Below, one piece after another: positions 45,894 through 56,383 of a stretch of DNA of 64,000 bases. The stretch is from Exophiala sp. HKRS030 (Eukaryota; Ascomycota; Eurotiomycetes; Chaetothyriales; Herpotrichiellaceae): positions 5,270,001-5,334,000 of the forward strand of contig JAHWDD010000005.1 in NCBI GenBank assembly GCA_023897205.1. Reading direction: 5' to 3'. Within the stretch, counting starts at the first letter, position 1; the number at the start of each line of letters is the position of its first letter. A model generated the notes under the pieces. It had not been told where the DNA came from. It searched no databases and saw only the letters and a list, made by a program, of their open reading frames with translations. Made by a program: the position numbers and the translations under genes.

Positions 45894-47087
45894 CTAAGAG
45901 ACCTTCACAACGACTTTCCCAAAATGCTGACCACTGTAGAGATACTGAAGCGCCTCTTTGGCCTCGTCGAATGCAAACACTTTGTCCACGACAGGATGGA
46001 CCTTGTGCTTCTCGAAGACTAACCTCAACATCTCCTCAAACCGATCTTTACCTCCGTTCAAGATTCCCTTCAACGTCACATTTCTCTTCAATGCCAAAAC
46101 GTTGGTGTTCATTCGATTACCTGGTGGATCTTCTTTCCCGGACAGGTAGCCGATACAGCTGATCAAACCGCCAAATGCAACACATTCGAAGCTCTTGTCC
46201 AGAGTCCCGGCTCCTCCAGTCTCAAAAATGATATCGGCGCCGCGACCTCCGGTGATACGTAAAACCTCCTCGTGCCAGTCGGGTGTGTCTTTGTAGTTGA
46301 TGACGTGGTCCACTCCTAATCCCAAGGTTCTTCCTAACTTCATGTTGGACGACGATGTCACGATCGCTGAAGTCAGTCGATTAGTTCTTGACGAACTCGT
46401 TTGGAAAACTGTTCTGAACTCACCTGTTAGACCACAAGTTTTGGCTATTTGTAGCCCAATGATTGACACGCCCCCTGTGCCTTGGAGCACAATCACGTTC
46501 TCCTCTCCTTCTAGAGGCTGATTTATCGGACGCATTCCATTAATACTCGTCCAAGCCGTGACTGCAGCAATTGGCAATGTACAGGCTTCGGTATCACTAA
46601 GGTAATCCGGGGTTCGCACGAGAGCCGTCGCGGGAAACACCCGATATTGTGTCAGGACTCCTGATAATGGCAATCCTAACTGACTCGCCATGTCCTTTTC
46701 CAGAATCTGTCCTTTGAGATGAGACTGTGTGAATATAGACATGACACGCTGTCCCTCGGGGAGGATTTCCGCGGCCTCTGCACCGCCGACTTTGACCACA
46801 ACTCCTGCAGCATCGGAACATGGCACCAATGAAGCATTCTGTGAGATTGACTTGTGATGGCCGTACAATCCCATGCAAACTTTCCAATTAGTTCAGACAC
46901 CAAGTAGACTTCCTAATTCAAAGGCGACTTTACCTTCTGTGTCTCGGTAGTTCAATGAGACGCTATTGATCTTGACCAACACTTCGTCCGGGTTCAACCG
47001 TGAAGGGATGGGGACTTGCTCCAGCACAAGTTTGTCCAATCCATCTTGCTTAGTAACCCATTGGGTCATCAAACCATCAGATGCCAT
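45894..47087 (-). CDS. Medium-chain (MDR) alcohol dehydrogenase / quinone oxidoreductase-like
   Basis: NAD(P)H-dependent reductase of the MDR superfamily. Exons (minus) 47087-46934, 46879-46424 and 46366-45894 total 1083 nt and give 360 residues. Landmarks: QVPIPSRLNPDEVLVKINSV; SLNYRDTEVCMGLYGHHK across intron 1; PCSDAAGVVVKVGG; nucleotide-binding VLQGTGGVSIIGLQIAKTCG; GVDHVINYKD; and a C-terminal YLYSGQHFGKVVVKVS. It lacks the classic GHE zinc motif, so it is more quinone-oxidoreductase-like. The second intron (57 nt, no stop) is a multiple of three, so unspliced mRNA stays in frame. The frame extends to 47126, but MASDGLMTQWV is the more usual start. It is divergent from the NmrA-like gene. 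Confidence 0.88.
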
Positions 47088-47668
47088 GTTGTGCACACCG
47101 TACTCGTTCGTATCAAGGTCATGCACAAGAGTTGATGTTCTCCGGCAAGTGGAATGTTTACGAATCAGCGAACGCCGTATAGTTCTCGTAAAAGAGCCAG
47201 AAGCCTAAGAACACACTATGACGCAAAACATGCAAGGCTGGCATGGCTGTCCAGTGGGCATACTGTCGCAGCTGTCCAATCCATTGCGCCAAGCCAAGGT
47301 TGAGCCAAAAGTATACTTCTCCAAGAACTGTCTTGGCCGGTTTTTTGTCAGCAGGTCCGTTCGCCGGCTATTGTCAACAAACACGATTGGTGTCTTTGTT
47401 TGGATGGATTTTATATAAACTCACTTTATGTGCTAAGCAGCTCATGAGACATGAATCGTTGTGCCCAGGTCTAGGCATCAACAAGGTTGAAAAGTCGGCT
47501 TTGCATTGCTCCGAACTGGTCCGGATCCGACCGTTGGGCAGGTTTGGTGGAAGAGGTGGAATGTAAATATTTACATATATAAGGATGGCCTAGATACGGT
47601 TGAAAAATTCGAATTGCAAGATCCAATCAAGCATTTGTTCGAAGCATCGACAGCACAATACCCGCAAA
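47088..47668. promoter_or_regulatory. Divergent promoter, MDR reductase / NmrA-like gene
   Basis: Shared upstream region of two NAD(P)-binding proteins. It contains the perfect palindrome CGGATCCG (47522-47529), an inverted CGG/CCG pair spaced by two, of the kind bound by zinc-cluster regulators. Site use is not shown. Confidence 0.4.
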
Positions 47669-48607
47669 ATGACCATTCTCGTGACTGGAGGCAAAGGCAA
47701 AACGGCAAAGCCACTTGCAGCACTTCTCAAAAAGAACAATATTCCCTATCTCGTTGCCTCGCGCTCAGGGTCCGGTGGTGAACATGTTCGATTCGATTGG
47801 GCTGACCCAAGCACATACGATGCTCCCTTCCAAGCTGCTTCCAGCCCGATAAAAGTCATCTATCTAGTCGCACCAACAGTCCCAGATGTATTTGCTACAA
47901 TGAAAGCCTTCATCGACCACGCCCGCGCGAAAGGCGTCAAGAGATTTGTCCTGTTGAGTGCGACCCCTGTTGAGATTGGGGTTTCATGTATGGAAAGGTC
48001 CACGAGTACCTGACACAGATTGGGGTTGAGTATGGAGTCGCACGACCAACATGGTTCATGGGTAAGTACGCCGAGCGGAATGATTTGAACTCGACGCTTA
48101 TGTTCAATCCAGACAACTTTCTCGAAGACGGGGTGCGGAACCACATCGCCGAGGGCAAAGTAGGCTCAGCAGCAAAGGATGGCAAAATTCCCTTCGTGTC
48201 TTCCGATGACATTGCTGCTGTGGTCTTCCGACTACTTACAGACGAGAAGCCTCATAATACTGATTACACCATTCGTGGACCAGAGCTTCTCTCATATGAT
48301 GATGTGTGTATCTTCCAGATCAACCTCAAAGACGTAGGTATAACTAATTTGATTCCAGGTCGCACGGATCTTGTCAAAAGAGCTAGGAAGACCTATCCAA
48401 CATCAGCATCTATCTGATGCCGAGCTTGAGGCAAGTCTTCGGGAGGTTGGTTTGGGTGAAGAAGAAGCAAAGTTGCTTGTGGGATTTGATGCAGAGATTG
48501 CCCAAGGATCAGAGGCGCACATGGACGACAACGTGTTGAAACTCACAGGACGACCTCCCAAAACATTTGCCGCCTTTGCTGCCGAAAACCGTGACAGGTG
48601 GCTATAG
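47669..48607 (+). CDS. NmrA-like NAD(P)-binding protein (one apparent -1 frameshift)
   Basis: Atypical short-chain dehydrogenase of the NmrA/isoflavone-reductase-like group; members act as redox sensors or reductases. Exons 47669-48303 and 48359-48607. The N-terminus has the dinucleotide motif TILVTGGKGKTAKPLAALL, then YLVASRSGSGG. Later IYLVAPTVPDVFATMKAFID, GVKRFVLLSATPVEIG, EYGVARPTWFM, IPFVSSDDIAAVVFRLLTDE and DYTIRGPELLSYDD. The frame breaks at GGGG 47978-47981. One more base gives VEIGGFMYGKVHEYL and a total of 885 nt, 294 residues. The intron uses a GTGTGT donor and AACTAAT branch. Function unknown; the divergent MDR partner hints at a shared redox pathway. Confidence 0.83.
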
Positions 48608-49015
48608 AGGATATCGTACATTCCGTCTGTAGCGAGCCATTAGGAAGCCTTGTAAAAGACATTGTGAGCATTGCATGGTGCCATCCCTTCATGCAAACAT
48701 TCATTTAAATTGAAATCCAGCTTGACCCGTGTCTAGAGATATTCCCTGTGCTAAAACATCAGCTCAAGCAATCGGATAATTCAATCAGCGAGACATAAAA
48801 GTTGGTGCTAATGGTAGCCTGATTCAGGAGAGGAATAGCACGATACCGTTTCTGGTTGTTGGCCAATGAGATGTGCCCACGAGTTGGGAAGCAAAGCTCT
48901 GATTGGACGTAGCCATTACCATTGAGAATGACAACCCAAAGAGCCCTGCACATAAAATAGACCTCTTCTTGTTGACATCTCGAACGGCTGTGGAAGTTTT
49001 GTAATCAAAGAAAGA
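48608..49015. other. Intergenic
   Basis: Between the NmrA-like gene and the orphan protein gene, same orientation. Nothing supported. Confidence 0.5.
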
Positions 49016-49972
49016 ATGTTAGTAAATCCACGGATAAATCACACCGCCCCAATGCGCGTGCGAACAGAGCTTCTGCGACGGAGTCGACGGCCACCTGCTC
49101 AGACATATCACCGATGGAAACCTGTCACAACGGCTTGCGCATGCAACAATAGCAGTGCTCGAACATATCTATTGCCCTGCAGCTTGGTTCCTCGTCATAC
49201 TTTCGCTTCAAGTCGATTCAACGTAGTGATTTTGCTATTTCTGCGTCTGTTTTACCAAGCATCAACGTTCGAGGCAAAAACAAGCATATCCGACCAGATT
49301 GTGCAGCAGGAGATCTATGCTCCCGCTCTCGAGACGGGGAGGAATCCTGAATCAGCACAGTCACCTTGCAATCACGATATTCGCAACCATTTGTTTGCAG
49401 AATATGCAAAGGTCTTGACAGGTGACTGGTTTAACATGATGATGTCCCAATGGGAATCATGCCAGAAATTCAAGATTGTCTCATTGACCTGGGTGAAAGC
49501 ACTGGCTTCACCTTTCTCTCACGAATTCATCCAAGTCATTGTTCAGGACCCCGAATCTGCCGAACGCACTCGGATTGTTGTCAGCAGAGAGGACACAGGA
49601 GATTGGGTAATTTGTGGTTGGAACTGGCAATCTGGAGAACCTCCTTCCCATCATTACACGCTGCCGTTACCACTGCTGTCTTTGGTGTTCCCTGACGAAA
49701 CGACTAGACCTACCATATTCATGTTGGGCCAAATCCTCGCGGCGGTGACTAAACGAAGTCCTGGTTACAATCTGGCGAGGGAGATGTGTTGGTGGTATTC
49801 GGAGCAGGTTTTTGAAGAGTTTCATGCAAAATATGGGGGACAAATCAAGGAATGGCAGTGGTCCAAATACAGGTATTCATTTGTGGTCAAGACCAATGTG
49901 ATTCAAAGAAAGGAGCTCACGAAACATGCGGAGGCCTTCAAAAAACAAATTATAGATAAGATGGACTTTTGA
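49016..49972 (+). CDS. Fungal protein of unknown function
   Basis: The single frame gives 318 residues. The N-terminus (about 1-65) is Arg-rich. A hydrophobic segment follows (FNVVILLFLRLFYQ, about 68-81), then a region with WFNMMMSQWESCQKFKIVSL and FIQVIVQDPESAERTRIVVS. The C-terminal third has GYNLAREMCWWYSEQVFEEF. That last motif recalls an unnamed group of fungal proteins with a Cys-Trp-x-[YF] signature, but I can give no function. The start could be a later methionine (for example MRVRTELL). It is probably not essential core machinery. Confidence 0.6.
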   Translation: MLVNPRINHTAPMRVRTELLRRSRRPPAQTYHRWKPVTTACACNNSSARTYLLPCSLVPRHTFASSRFNVVILLFLRLFYQASTFEAKTSISDQIVQQEIYAPALETGRNPESAQSPCNHDIRNHLFAEYAKVLTGDWFNMMMSQWESCQKFKIVSLTWVKALASPFSHEFIQVIVQDPESAERTRIVVSREDTGDWVICGWNWQSGEPPSHHYTLPLPLLSLVFPDETTRPTIFMLGQILAAVTKRSPGYNLAREMCWWYSEQVFEEFHAKYGGQIKEWQWSKYRYSFVVKTNVIQRKELTKHAEAFKKQIIDKMDF

Positions 49973-50287
49973 GTTGATAAGATGTGATTTGGTAGATGTC
50001 ATGATGTTTGGCGTAGGCCGCACGGTCAACGCGACCTTTGAAGAACTCGAAAATTACGGAGGAGCACTCCACCCCCTGGGAAGATGTTTACGGTGGAGCA
50101 AATGCAGGTTCCCGACATTCTTAGATTCTATGCCAAGGACTTCAAGTCCTCCGAAATCTTCGACTTGAATGAGTCTATTGGACGCGACTCGGCAGGACTA
50201 AAGAAACAACATGTGGGAGAGCCTGTAGTCCCAAGTCCTTCGATAAGTTTTATCTCGTCGCCCCGATCGAAAGTGCGCGACGAGCTC
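49973..50287. other. Intergenic / upstream frame of the U2B''-type gene
   Basis: An open frame from 50084 runs in phase into the next gene and would add 68 residues, but these do not resemble the family. Treated as leader. Confidence 0.45.
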
Positions 50288-50978
50288 ATGGCGAACAAGG
50301 CTGCGCAGCCTGCGCACAAGGGAAAAGAGGCTCAAAATCTGGGGAGTCCGAATCAGACGTGAGTTATAAGGAGACCTGCAGAGACGAACGAAATGCTGAG
50401 ATTGTGAAGACTGTACTTAAAGAATCTGAACGACAAAATCCACAAGAACGAATTAAAGCGTGCCCTTTACATGCTTTTCACGACCTATGGTCCAGTCCTT
50501 GACATTATAACAGTTCGCAAAGGTTCAAAAGGACAGAGCATGCGCGGCCAAGCACATGTGGTTTTCCGTGATGTTCAAACAAGTACTCAGGCTTTGAGAG
50601 CACTGCAAGGTTTCGATTTCCTTGGAAAAGAAATGGTCAGTCCTCTTGTTGAAGGAAATAACGTTGTGTTGACCTAGTCAGATCATTACCTACGCGCGGG
50701 GACAATCCCAAATCATACCCAAGCTTCGTGGTACATTCGAGCCTGTAACTACTTCTACAAGTACTGCCGATGCTTCTACCCTCCAGACATCCATATTCAA
50801 TGCGCCTCCACCAAACATCCCCTCCAAACCAACCGAAAATGGTACCAAGTCAATCGAAGCCACCACAGAACCACATAGTCTCAAAAGACCACGAGAAGAG
50901 GAAGATGAGAATGATGATGAAGCTTCAATGGACGAAGACGACAGTGATGCTTCTATGGAAGAAGATGACGACGACTGA
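50288..50978 (+). CDS. U1A/U2B''-type snRNP protein (RRM)
   Basis: RNA-recognition-motif protein that binds stem-loops of U1 or U2 snRNA in spliceosomal snRNPs. Fungi usually have one such gene (yeast relatives Mud1 and Msl1). Exons 50288-50358, 50410-50635 and 50682-50978 total 594 nt and give 197 residues. The RRM reads TLYLKNLNDKIHKNELKRAL (RNP2), MLFTTYGPVLDIITVRKG, MRGQAHVVFRDVQTSTQALR (RNP1) and FLGKEM/IITYARGQSQIIPK across intron 2. Then LRGTFEP, a Thr/Pro-rich linker and a C-terminal Asp/Glu tail. No second RRM is present, so it is closest to fungal U2B''. Intron 1 uses a GAAG acceptor and intron 2 a GTCAGT donor. Confidence 0.88.
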
Positions 50979-51145
50979 TGACCTCATTCCGTTAGCAATC
51001 AATAAACCGACATGCAGCATCAATAAGAGTAGAGATGCTCAGAAAGGACACGCCAATGGAGATCTGCAGATTTGAGCCTCATTGTCCCTCAATCTGCGTT
51101 ATGGCTTCAAATCAACCTAAAAGGTTCTGGATTATGCTCTCTTTA

Positions 51146-51879
51146 TCAGTCAGCCAGAAGCTTACTAGGCACAAACAGGCCAACAGCAGATCCTATCAGA
51201 CCCAACCAGATGATCAGATAGTCCTCTGGTGACACCAAACCATCAGGTTTCAAAACTGAAAGTGCTTCCGGTGTCGTGCAAGGGTGAATGAAGAACGCTG
51301 GCAGGTTTGAGATTGGGTGGTGCTATCGAGGTCAGTACAGCAAGCGCCTATGCTGTGGGTATCTCACTGTTATACTTATGCCTCCCATCACGCCAACTTC
51401 ACGCAGGGGCACTCGAGATGGCCGAGGAACCAAGAAGTCATATACTTGTTCAAGAGACAAGGTTCTCCAATCAGAATCGCTTTGACAAGTGAACCATAGC
51501 ACTGGAACACAATATGTCGGGGACAAAGTGATGGAGAAGTCAATGATGATATGTTCATGAGTTCGCTGTGGTCTTTGAATCTGTAAACACTCTATCAGAC
51601 CATATGCGGGCAAACAACGGCATTACTCACTGTCTCGTTTTCTTCAAGCTCTTCGAACACACCTACATCGGATTCCAATTCGGCTTTGTTCTTGTCTGAC
51701 AGCACATGATTACGAGATTGAATGCCTTTTCTTTGCTTGATGAGAAGTTGCTCGCCAGTCCAGCTTACACTGAGCCACTCCGTGTTGTCTAAGTTATCCA
51801 CGCTTCTCCTCTCAAACGCTTTGCATCCTTGCCCAAACTGTTCCAAGGAAATGCTGGGAAAGTTTTGGACCAATACCAT
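51146..51879 (-). CDS. ATG10: Autophagy E2-like enzyme Atg10
   Basis: E2-like enzyme that conjugates Atg12 to Atg5 for phagophore growth. Exons (minus) 51879-51631, 51580-51368 and 51322-51146 total 639 nt and give 212 residues. N-terminus: FPSISLEQFGQGCKAFERR and WLSVSWTGEQLLIKQRKG. The core has ITLSPTYCVPVLWFTC, LSLEQVYDFLVP and PLREVGVMGGISIT. Exon 3 carries the catalytic IHPCTTPEAL (Cys about 169) and the C-terminal YLIIWLGLIGSAVGLFVP. All junctions are phase 0 with good GT-AG borders. The match in order and active site is clear although Atg10 is generally poorly conserved. It converges on the U2B'' gene and is divergent from the next gene. Confidence 0.9.
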
Positions 51880-52118
51880 CGCTCAGATCATCGAGTGCTC
51901 GCTAATCCGTAGACGGGATACCCACGTACCCAGGCAGCTTGATATGACTTGAGCGGCTTGCGAAGAATGCCAAGACTACAATTGCGCCATGAAATCATCA
52001 AGAAGGCAGGTGCGGGGAACATGCACCCCCTCACAATCTCAGATCACAAAATTACGTTGGGATTTAGTTTCAATGGCAATTTGTATTCGGTCTTGTATCT
52101 ATCATCTCGAGTCGCACA

Positions 52119-52703
52119 ATGTCAGCCCGACCTTTCCGCGAAGCGCCCAGAGATGTAAGCCTATCCATCCCCACTCTCATCATCTCAAGCAGTCACTGAC
52201 GCCTTTGTGAAGCTGTCGGAGATCGCCAGGCAAGAGGAAGCCCTTATTCTTCCTCACTTTACTGCGGATGATGCTCTGGAGATAGGTCTTGCCCTACGAA
52301 ATAGATTAAGGGCATTATCTCAACTATCCGCTGTCGTCAATATCACCCTCGCCAATAGCAATAACCTTCTCTTTCATGCTGTCTCGCGTCCTGGCGTTCA
52401 GCCAGACAATGATACCTGGGTCGCGAGGAAGCGGAAGACTGTTCTACGGTGGGGGTAAGTACATGGTTTATGCACAATAAACTTCATGGCGATGAAGAAG
52501 CATTCAAGAAGAAATATATGCTTGGCGAGGCCGCCGGAGAATATGCCATTCACGGCGGTGGTGTTCCTGTACGAGTTCATGGCGTCGAAGGAATTGTCGG
52601 TGTCATTGTTGTCAGTGGGCTCAAGCAACACGAAGACCACCAAGCCGTTGTCGAAGGTCTAGAAGAGTATATTGAAGGGCTAGAGAAAAGAGGCGAACGG
52701 TAG
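52119..52703 (+). CDS. UPF0303 / HbpS-like protein (one apparent -1 frameshift)
   Basis: GlcG/HbpS-like fold; bacterial relatives bind or break down haem, and the fungal role is unclear. Exon 1 is 52119-52154 (MSARPFREAPRD) and exon 2 is 52213-52703. Motifs: LSEIARQEEALILPHFTADD, ALEIGLALRNRL, VARKRKTVLRWG, STWFMHNKLHGDEEAF, YAIHGGGVPVRVHGVEGIVG and VIVVSGLKQHEDHQAVVE, which match UPF0303. The frame breaks at the G run 52451-52455. One more G joins LRWG to VSTWF. The total becomes 528 nt, 175 residues, the normal size. The intron ends in GTGAAG with a CTGAC branch. Confidence 0.83.
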
Positions 52704-53724
52704 ACTCAAAAAGTTTACATTCGTTTCTCAGCAGGTTGAACATCGACTTCGCCCGACACTCGAGACTTTTCAAAACATACTGTGTCATCTTTCGGCACAC
52801 TGACGGGTCATCCGTGTCGCTTCATCGAGATTCATTCACTACGCGTAAACCCCGGTCATACCAGTCGACAGTTGTTCGATCTGGCCTGCGGCTCCAAAAC
52901 CACTGCTAAGTATCGCCTCACATCGATCATGCCTAGCCACTTTTCTCAAACCAGGAGACGCCTCGAAGTTGGCGCCTGAGTTCTGCCTTTAAGCTGTTGT
53001 AAAGTACTGGCCTCGTTTTTCGCCCTGACATCCGGAATTCTGTGGTGTCGATGTTGGATCAGATCTTGCAACCGATACGGCGACGGCTATTCCACACTTC
53101 CGAAGTTCGAGCTTGCGCATGTTCTCGTCTGTTGCTCAGGGCCTTGTTGCCAGGCCAAACTATGTATTGGAGGTTCAGAGGGGATGTGTCTCGCCACAGT
53201 TCTAGTGTTGTGAGATGTGAGCGGGCTTGAGCAGATTCAGTCATTCCGATCTAGTCACTCACGATGACAAAATACTGCCGGAAGCCGCGTACATACTGTA
53301 CGATAACATATAACATGCATTGTCGACGTAAAGATCAGGCAACACCCATTGCGATGCTGGAGTAGGCTACAATCAGACCTTTCTACAGCGATTGTTGAGG
53401 CTTCTGGTCGCAGTCCTGGAATTTGAATCCTTCGTACTTCTACTACAGCAAGAGACAGCGAAGGCATAGGCTGTGTGCTGGCGAAACAAGTAAAATCTGT
53501 CTCGGTCTCGCAGCCTTTTCAACGGACCAAGCGTATTATGAGGCTGTAATCACTCCGGCCTGCCTCATTCGCGTGAGGACCATCTGGGTCTTTAAGCGTT
53601 CCAATAATTCAATGTTTGGGTTAGCATATCCGCCCAACGCGGTTCTTTAACGAGTTTAGCACCAAGGCCACGAACTTTATAAATCTAGCCCAGAGACGAG
53701 GCGGTTTCCTGAAGCGGTCAAGTT
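52704..53724. other. 1.0 kb intergenic region
   Basis: No gene recognised. It precedes a decayed gene and may contain more of its remains. Confidence 0.45.
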
Positions 53725-54945
53725 ATGACTTGGTCAGCGCAAGAAGCTCAGGCTGATGGGAAGCATATATCTACCGTCGCAGCGACACTGCTTCTCGCAT
53801 CTATCTCCATGATCGGAGTGGTTGCTTAGTTATTCTTTGTTTGGTTCGCGGGCCGGCACATTCTAGCCAGAAGACGATAATCCTCTCCGAATGGGCAGCT
53901 ACACCTGTTGCATTGAGTGCTGTCGCAGTTCGGTAGCTGAGCGCGCTGCAGATGGTATTATGCACTTCAATCCTTGCTCGAAGCGTTCTCAGAGTCGGAA
54001 CTCCTCTTGACCAGATCCTTAACCTTTCGACGCTTCGCGAAAACTCCTCTGGGCCACTCGATCTATTATGGCATTAGGCCGGACGAAAGCTGCATTTTAT
54101 CGTCACTTATATGGCATAAACCTTATCGCTATCCTTACGACATTGCTGCTACACCTTAGCTCGACTCTACTTTTGCTCGATCTGGCCACGGCTCCACTCG
54201 AGACCCGAAAAGGTCTCGAGCATAACAATATCCTCTCAACTTTGTGTGAAGGCAATCTGGAAAAACAGTACTATCTGGATACCTAATGACTACATCTCTA
54301 ACGTACCCTCTGTTTGCGAAGCTCTTGGAAACTGACGAAATTGGCAATGATGAAAGCATAGACGACACAGGGCGGATGATTCGAGCTTTTCTGCCAGTTA
54401 CTGCGGATCAGGATAGATCAAAACTGTCATATTTCGAAGGTAATGCTACTCTCAATGATGCCCATCGGAAGTGCTCGCGGCCTTTGATCACAGACGCAAC
54501 CTTTGTCAATGGCTCGTTCAGCGGTAAGGTGACTCCACCGAATTGGGGACCGCCGATGATAGTCAGCAACGAACCCATCGACTTCAGCTGCTCCGTTGAG
54601 GATAATTCTCCCGCCTTACGGACGATGATGAGATGTCCCTTGAACGGTTTCATGGGACTTGTCAGCGCATTGGAGCCCATGCGTGATAATTCGCAGACCT
54701 TTGCCATCACAGACTACATCAGTGACCCAAGTAGTCCGCCTGAACCAGGGTCGGACTCTAGGTCAGTGAATCGTTATATCCCCCTCAACTCAACTCAATC
54801 TAATTATGGCTATGATTATGGTCATCGTAAGTTTGGCGATTCATACCTCTTGATCAATTCCACGAGGATAAAGGAGCGGGTATTTGGGCGTAGACGAACA
54901 TGGGGTAGCGAAGTTCCAAGACAGAGCTATCAGGGGCAAGGATGA
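53725..54945 (+). pseudogene. Decayed multi-helix fungal membrane protein
   Basis: Remains of an unnamed fungal membrane-protein family with an N-terminal helix, a large central helix pair and a long extracellular domain. Recognisable pieces: TLLLASISMIGVV (53.8 kb), LFFVWFAGRH, an ILSEWAATPVALSAVAVR segment followed by LSALQMVLCTSILA, LIAILTTLLLHLSSTLLLLD, then TYPLFAKLLE, DDTGRMIRAFLPV and SRPLITDATF. Stop codons interrupt it at 53827-53829, 53934-53936 and 54075-54077. At least three frame changes are needed, one near the A run 54261-54265. The second stop sits where the family usually has Trp, so TGG to TAG fits. Unlike the single-base breaks in housekeeping genes, the stops point to true decay. 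Confidence 0.6.
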
Positions 54946-55231
54946 TTGAGGTAAGTGTTTGACGTTGATGAATGAGAGGAGCATATCGCCTAAGGCCGGG
55001 GAAGTGTTCACCGTGTAGCTAGCATACATTAAGCGTAGTATAGGACATTGGGGCTGAGCAATTGCCTAGTTAACTAGTACAGGATCATCCTCGCTCTTGA
55101 CCTTGACCATTTCCATCACGAGACAAATATCTTTAAGATGTAGACGGAAGCCTTTCTTCCAATCCTTTTACTGCAGCTGAGTTTGCCATCACAAGTCTTT
55201 CCTTTCGAAGCATAGACAATACTTCAAAATT

Positions 55232-56164
55232 GTGAACATGAACATTTTCAAAGGCAAGACTAAAGCGTACCTGAGTTCGGTGCGGGAACGTTATCTCACC
55301 ACTGAAGAGGCGCAGTCGCCCGAGTTTGAGGAGACGATCCCATCCACGCTCTCTGCCACCAAGGGAAAGATCAAGCTTTTGTTCTACGTTGCGAATTCTC
55401 TCTCGTACGGATCACCTAGGCCGATTGTCTTCAACATCCATGGCGGAGGATATACTCATGGATCACCTCAGGACAACGCCAAATGGACCTCCAAGCTTGT
55501 TGCAGAGGGTTATGTCGCTGTGAGCGTGGGATATCGACTAATGCCAAAGCACGACAGAGTGACGGCTGTAAATGACTGTGTTGATTCCGTGCTGTGGGTA
55601 TACCGCAATGCCGAGAGATTGAACTTGGATAAACGCTCGATTGGAATTAGTGGTTTTGAGGTCGGTGGACAGATCGCACTGGAAGTGGCCTTGATGTTGC
55701 AAGGTCTGGATCAAGGTCAGAACGTGGTAATAAAGGCCATCGTTGCGCTTGAGCCATCGTTCGAATTTGATTTCTCCAGAGACCTACCCGCTAGAAAGGG
55801 GGAGAATGGCAGTCAGGGTGAGGCGGCGGTCGATGCGAAACCTGACACCATCAAGTCTCAATCACCAACCATCACAATCTTGACCACGTTACTGTATCCT
55901 AAGGACGAGGAACTCGAGCTTCTACGACGACGGTACAATGCTCTGGGCGGATCCATGTTCTATCGCACAACTCCAACTCAAGGCACTGCCGCCGAGGAGT
56001 CCACCAAAGGCCAGAAGGATGTTCAAAATCTTGTTCTGGAAGAGGGAGTTCAGATATTGAATAAGGAGCTGTACTCGACTGAGGCAGCCAAGAGAGCACA
56101 GCACTTGAATATTGGATCATTGACCAGTAACGACAACTATCTTATGCTGAGTGTCCCAGGTTGA
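55232..56164 (+). CDS. Alpha/beta-hydrolase fold protein lacking the nucleophile serine
   Basis: The single exon gives 310 residues resembling HSL-type alpha/beta hydrolases. The oxyanion motif IVFNIHGGGYTHGSP (about 65-79) and VGYRLMPKHDRVTAVNDCVD are present. At the nucleophile elbow, where G-x-S-x-G is expected, it reads GFEVGG (141-146), so Glu143 replaces Ser. The C-terminal half has no clear catalytic His in the usual place and ends LTSNDNYLMLSVPG. The frame is intact, which argues against decay. Fold assignment is firm, catalysis unlikely; it could be a binding protein or a degenerate paralogue. It converges on the MFS carrier gene (219 bp). Confidence 0.75.
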   Translation: MNMNIFKGKTKAYLSSVRERYLTTEEAQSPEFEETIPSTLSATKGKIKLLFYVANSLSYGSPRPIVFNIHGGGYTHGSPQDNAKWTSKLVAEGYVAVSVGYRLMPKHDRVTAVNDCVDSVLWVYRNAERLNLDKRSIGISGFEVGGQIALEVALMLQGLDQGQNVVIKAIVALEPSFEFDFSRDLPARKGENGSQGEAAVDAKPDTIKSQSPTITILTTLLYPKDEELELLRRRYNALGGSMFYRTTPTQGTAAEESTKGQKDVQNLVLEEGVQILNKELYSTEAAKRAQHLNIGSLTSNDNYLMLSVPG

Positions 56165-56383
56165 GCAGTCACAGACACATGTGGATGAGTTGTTCCTAGT
56201 CCAGCCATGGCATAGTCTCCTCCTGGATTTATATATGATAAGCGGTCCTGGTGACAGGATAAAGGAGAAGAAGAGGAATCGTTCTACCTGAAGGATCCTG
56301 CATTTGGCCGATGCCTGACCCAATGGTCACTGATTGTATAATGAATTTCCAGTCCAGTCCACCAGCTTGCTTGTACAGTCGAT

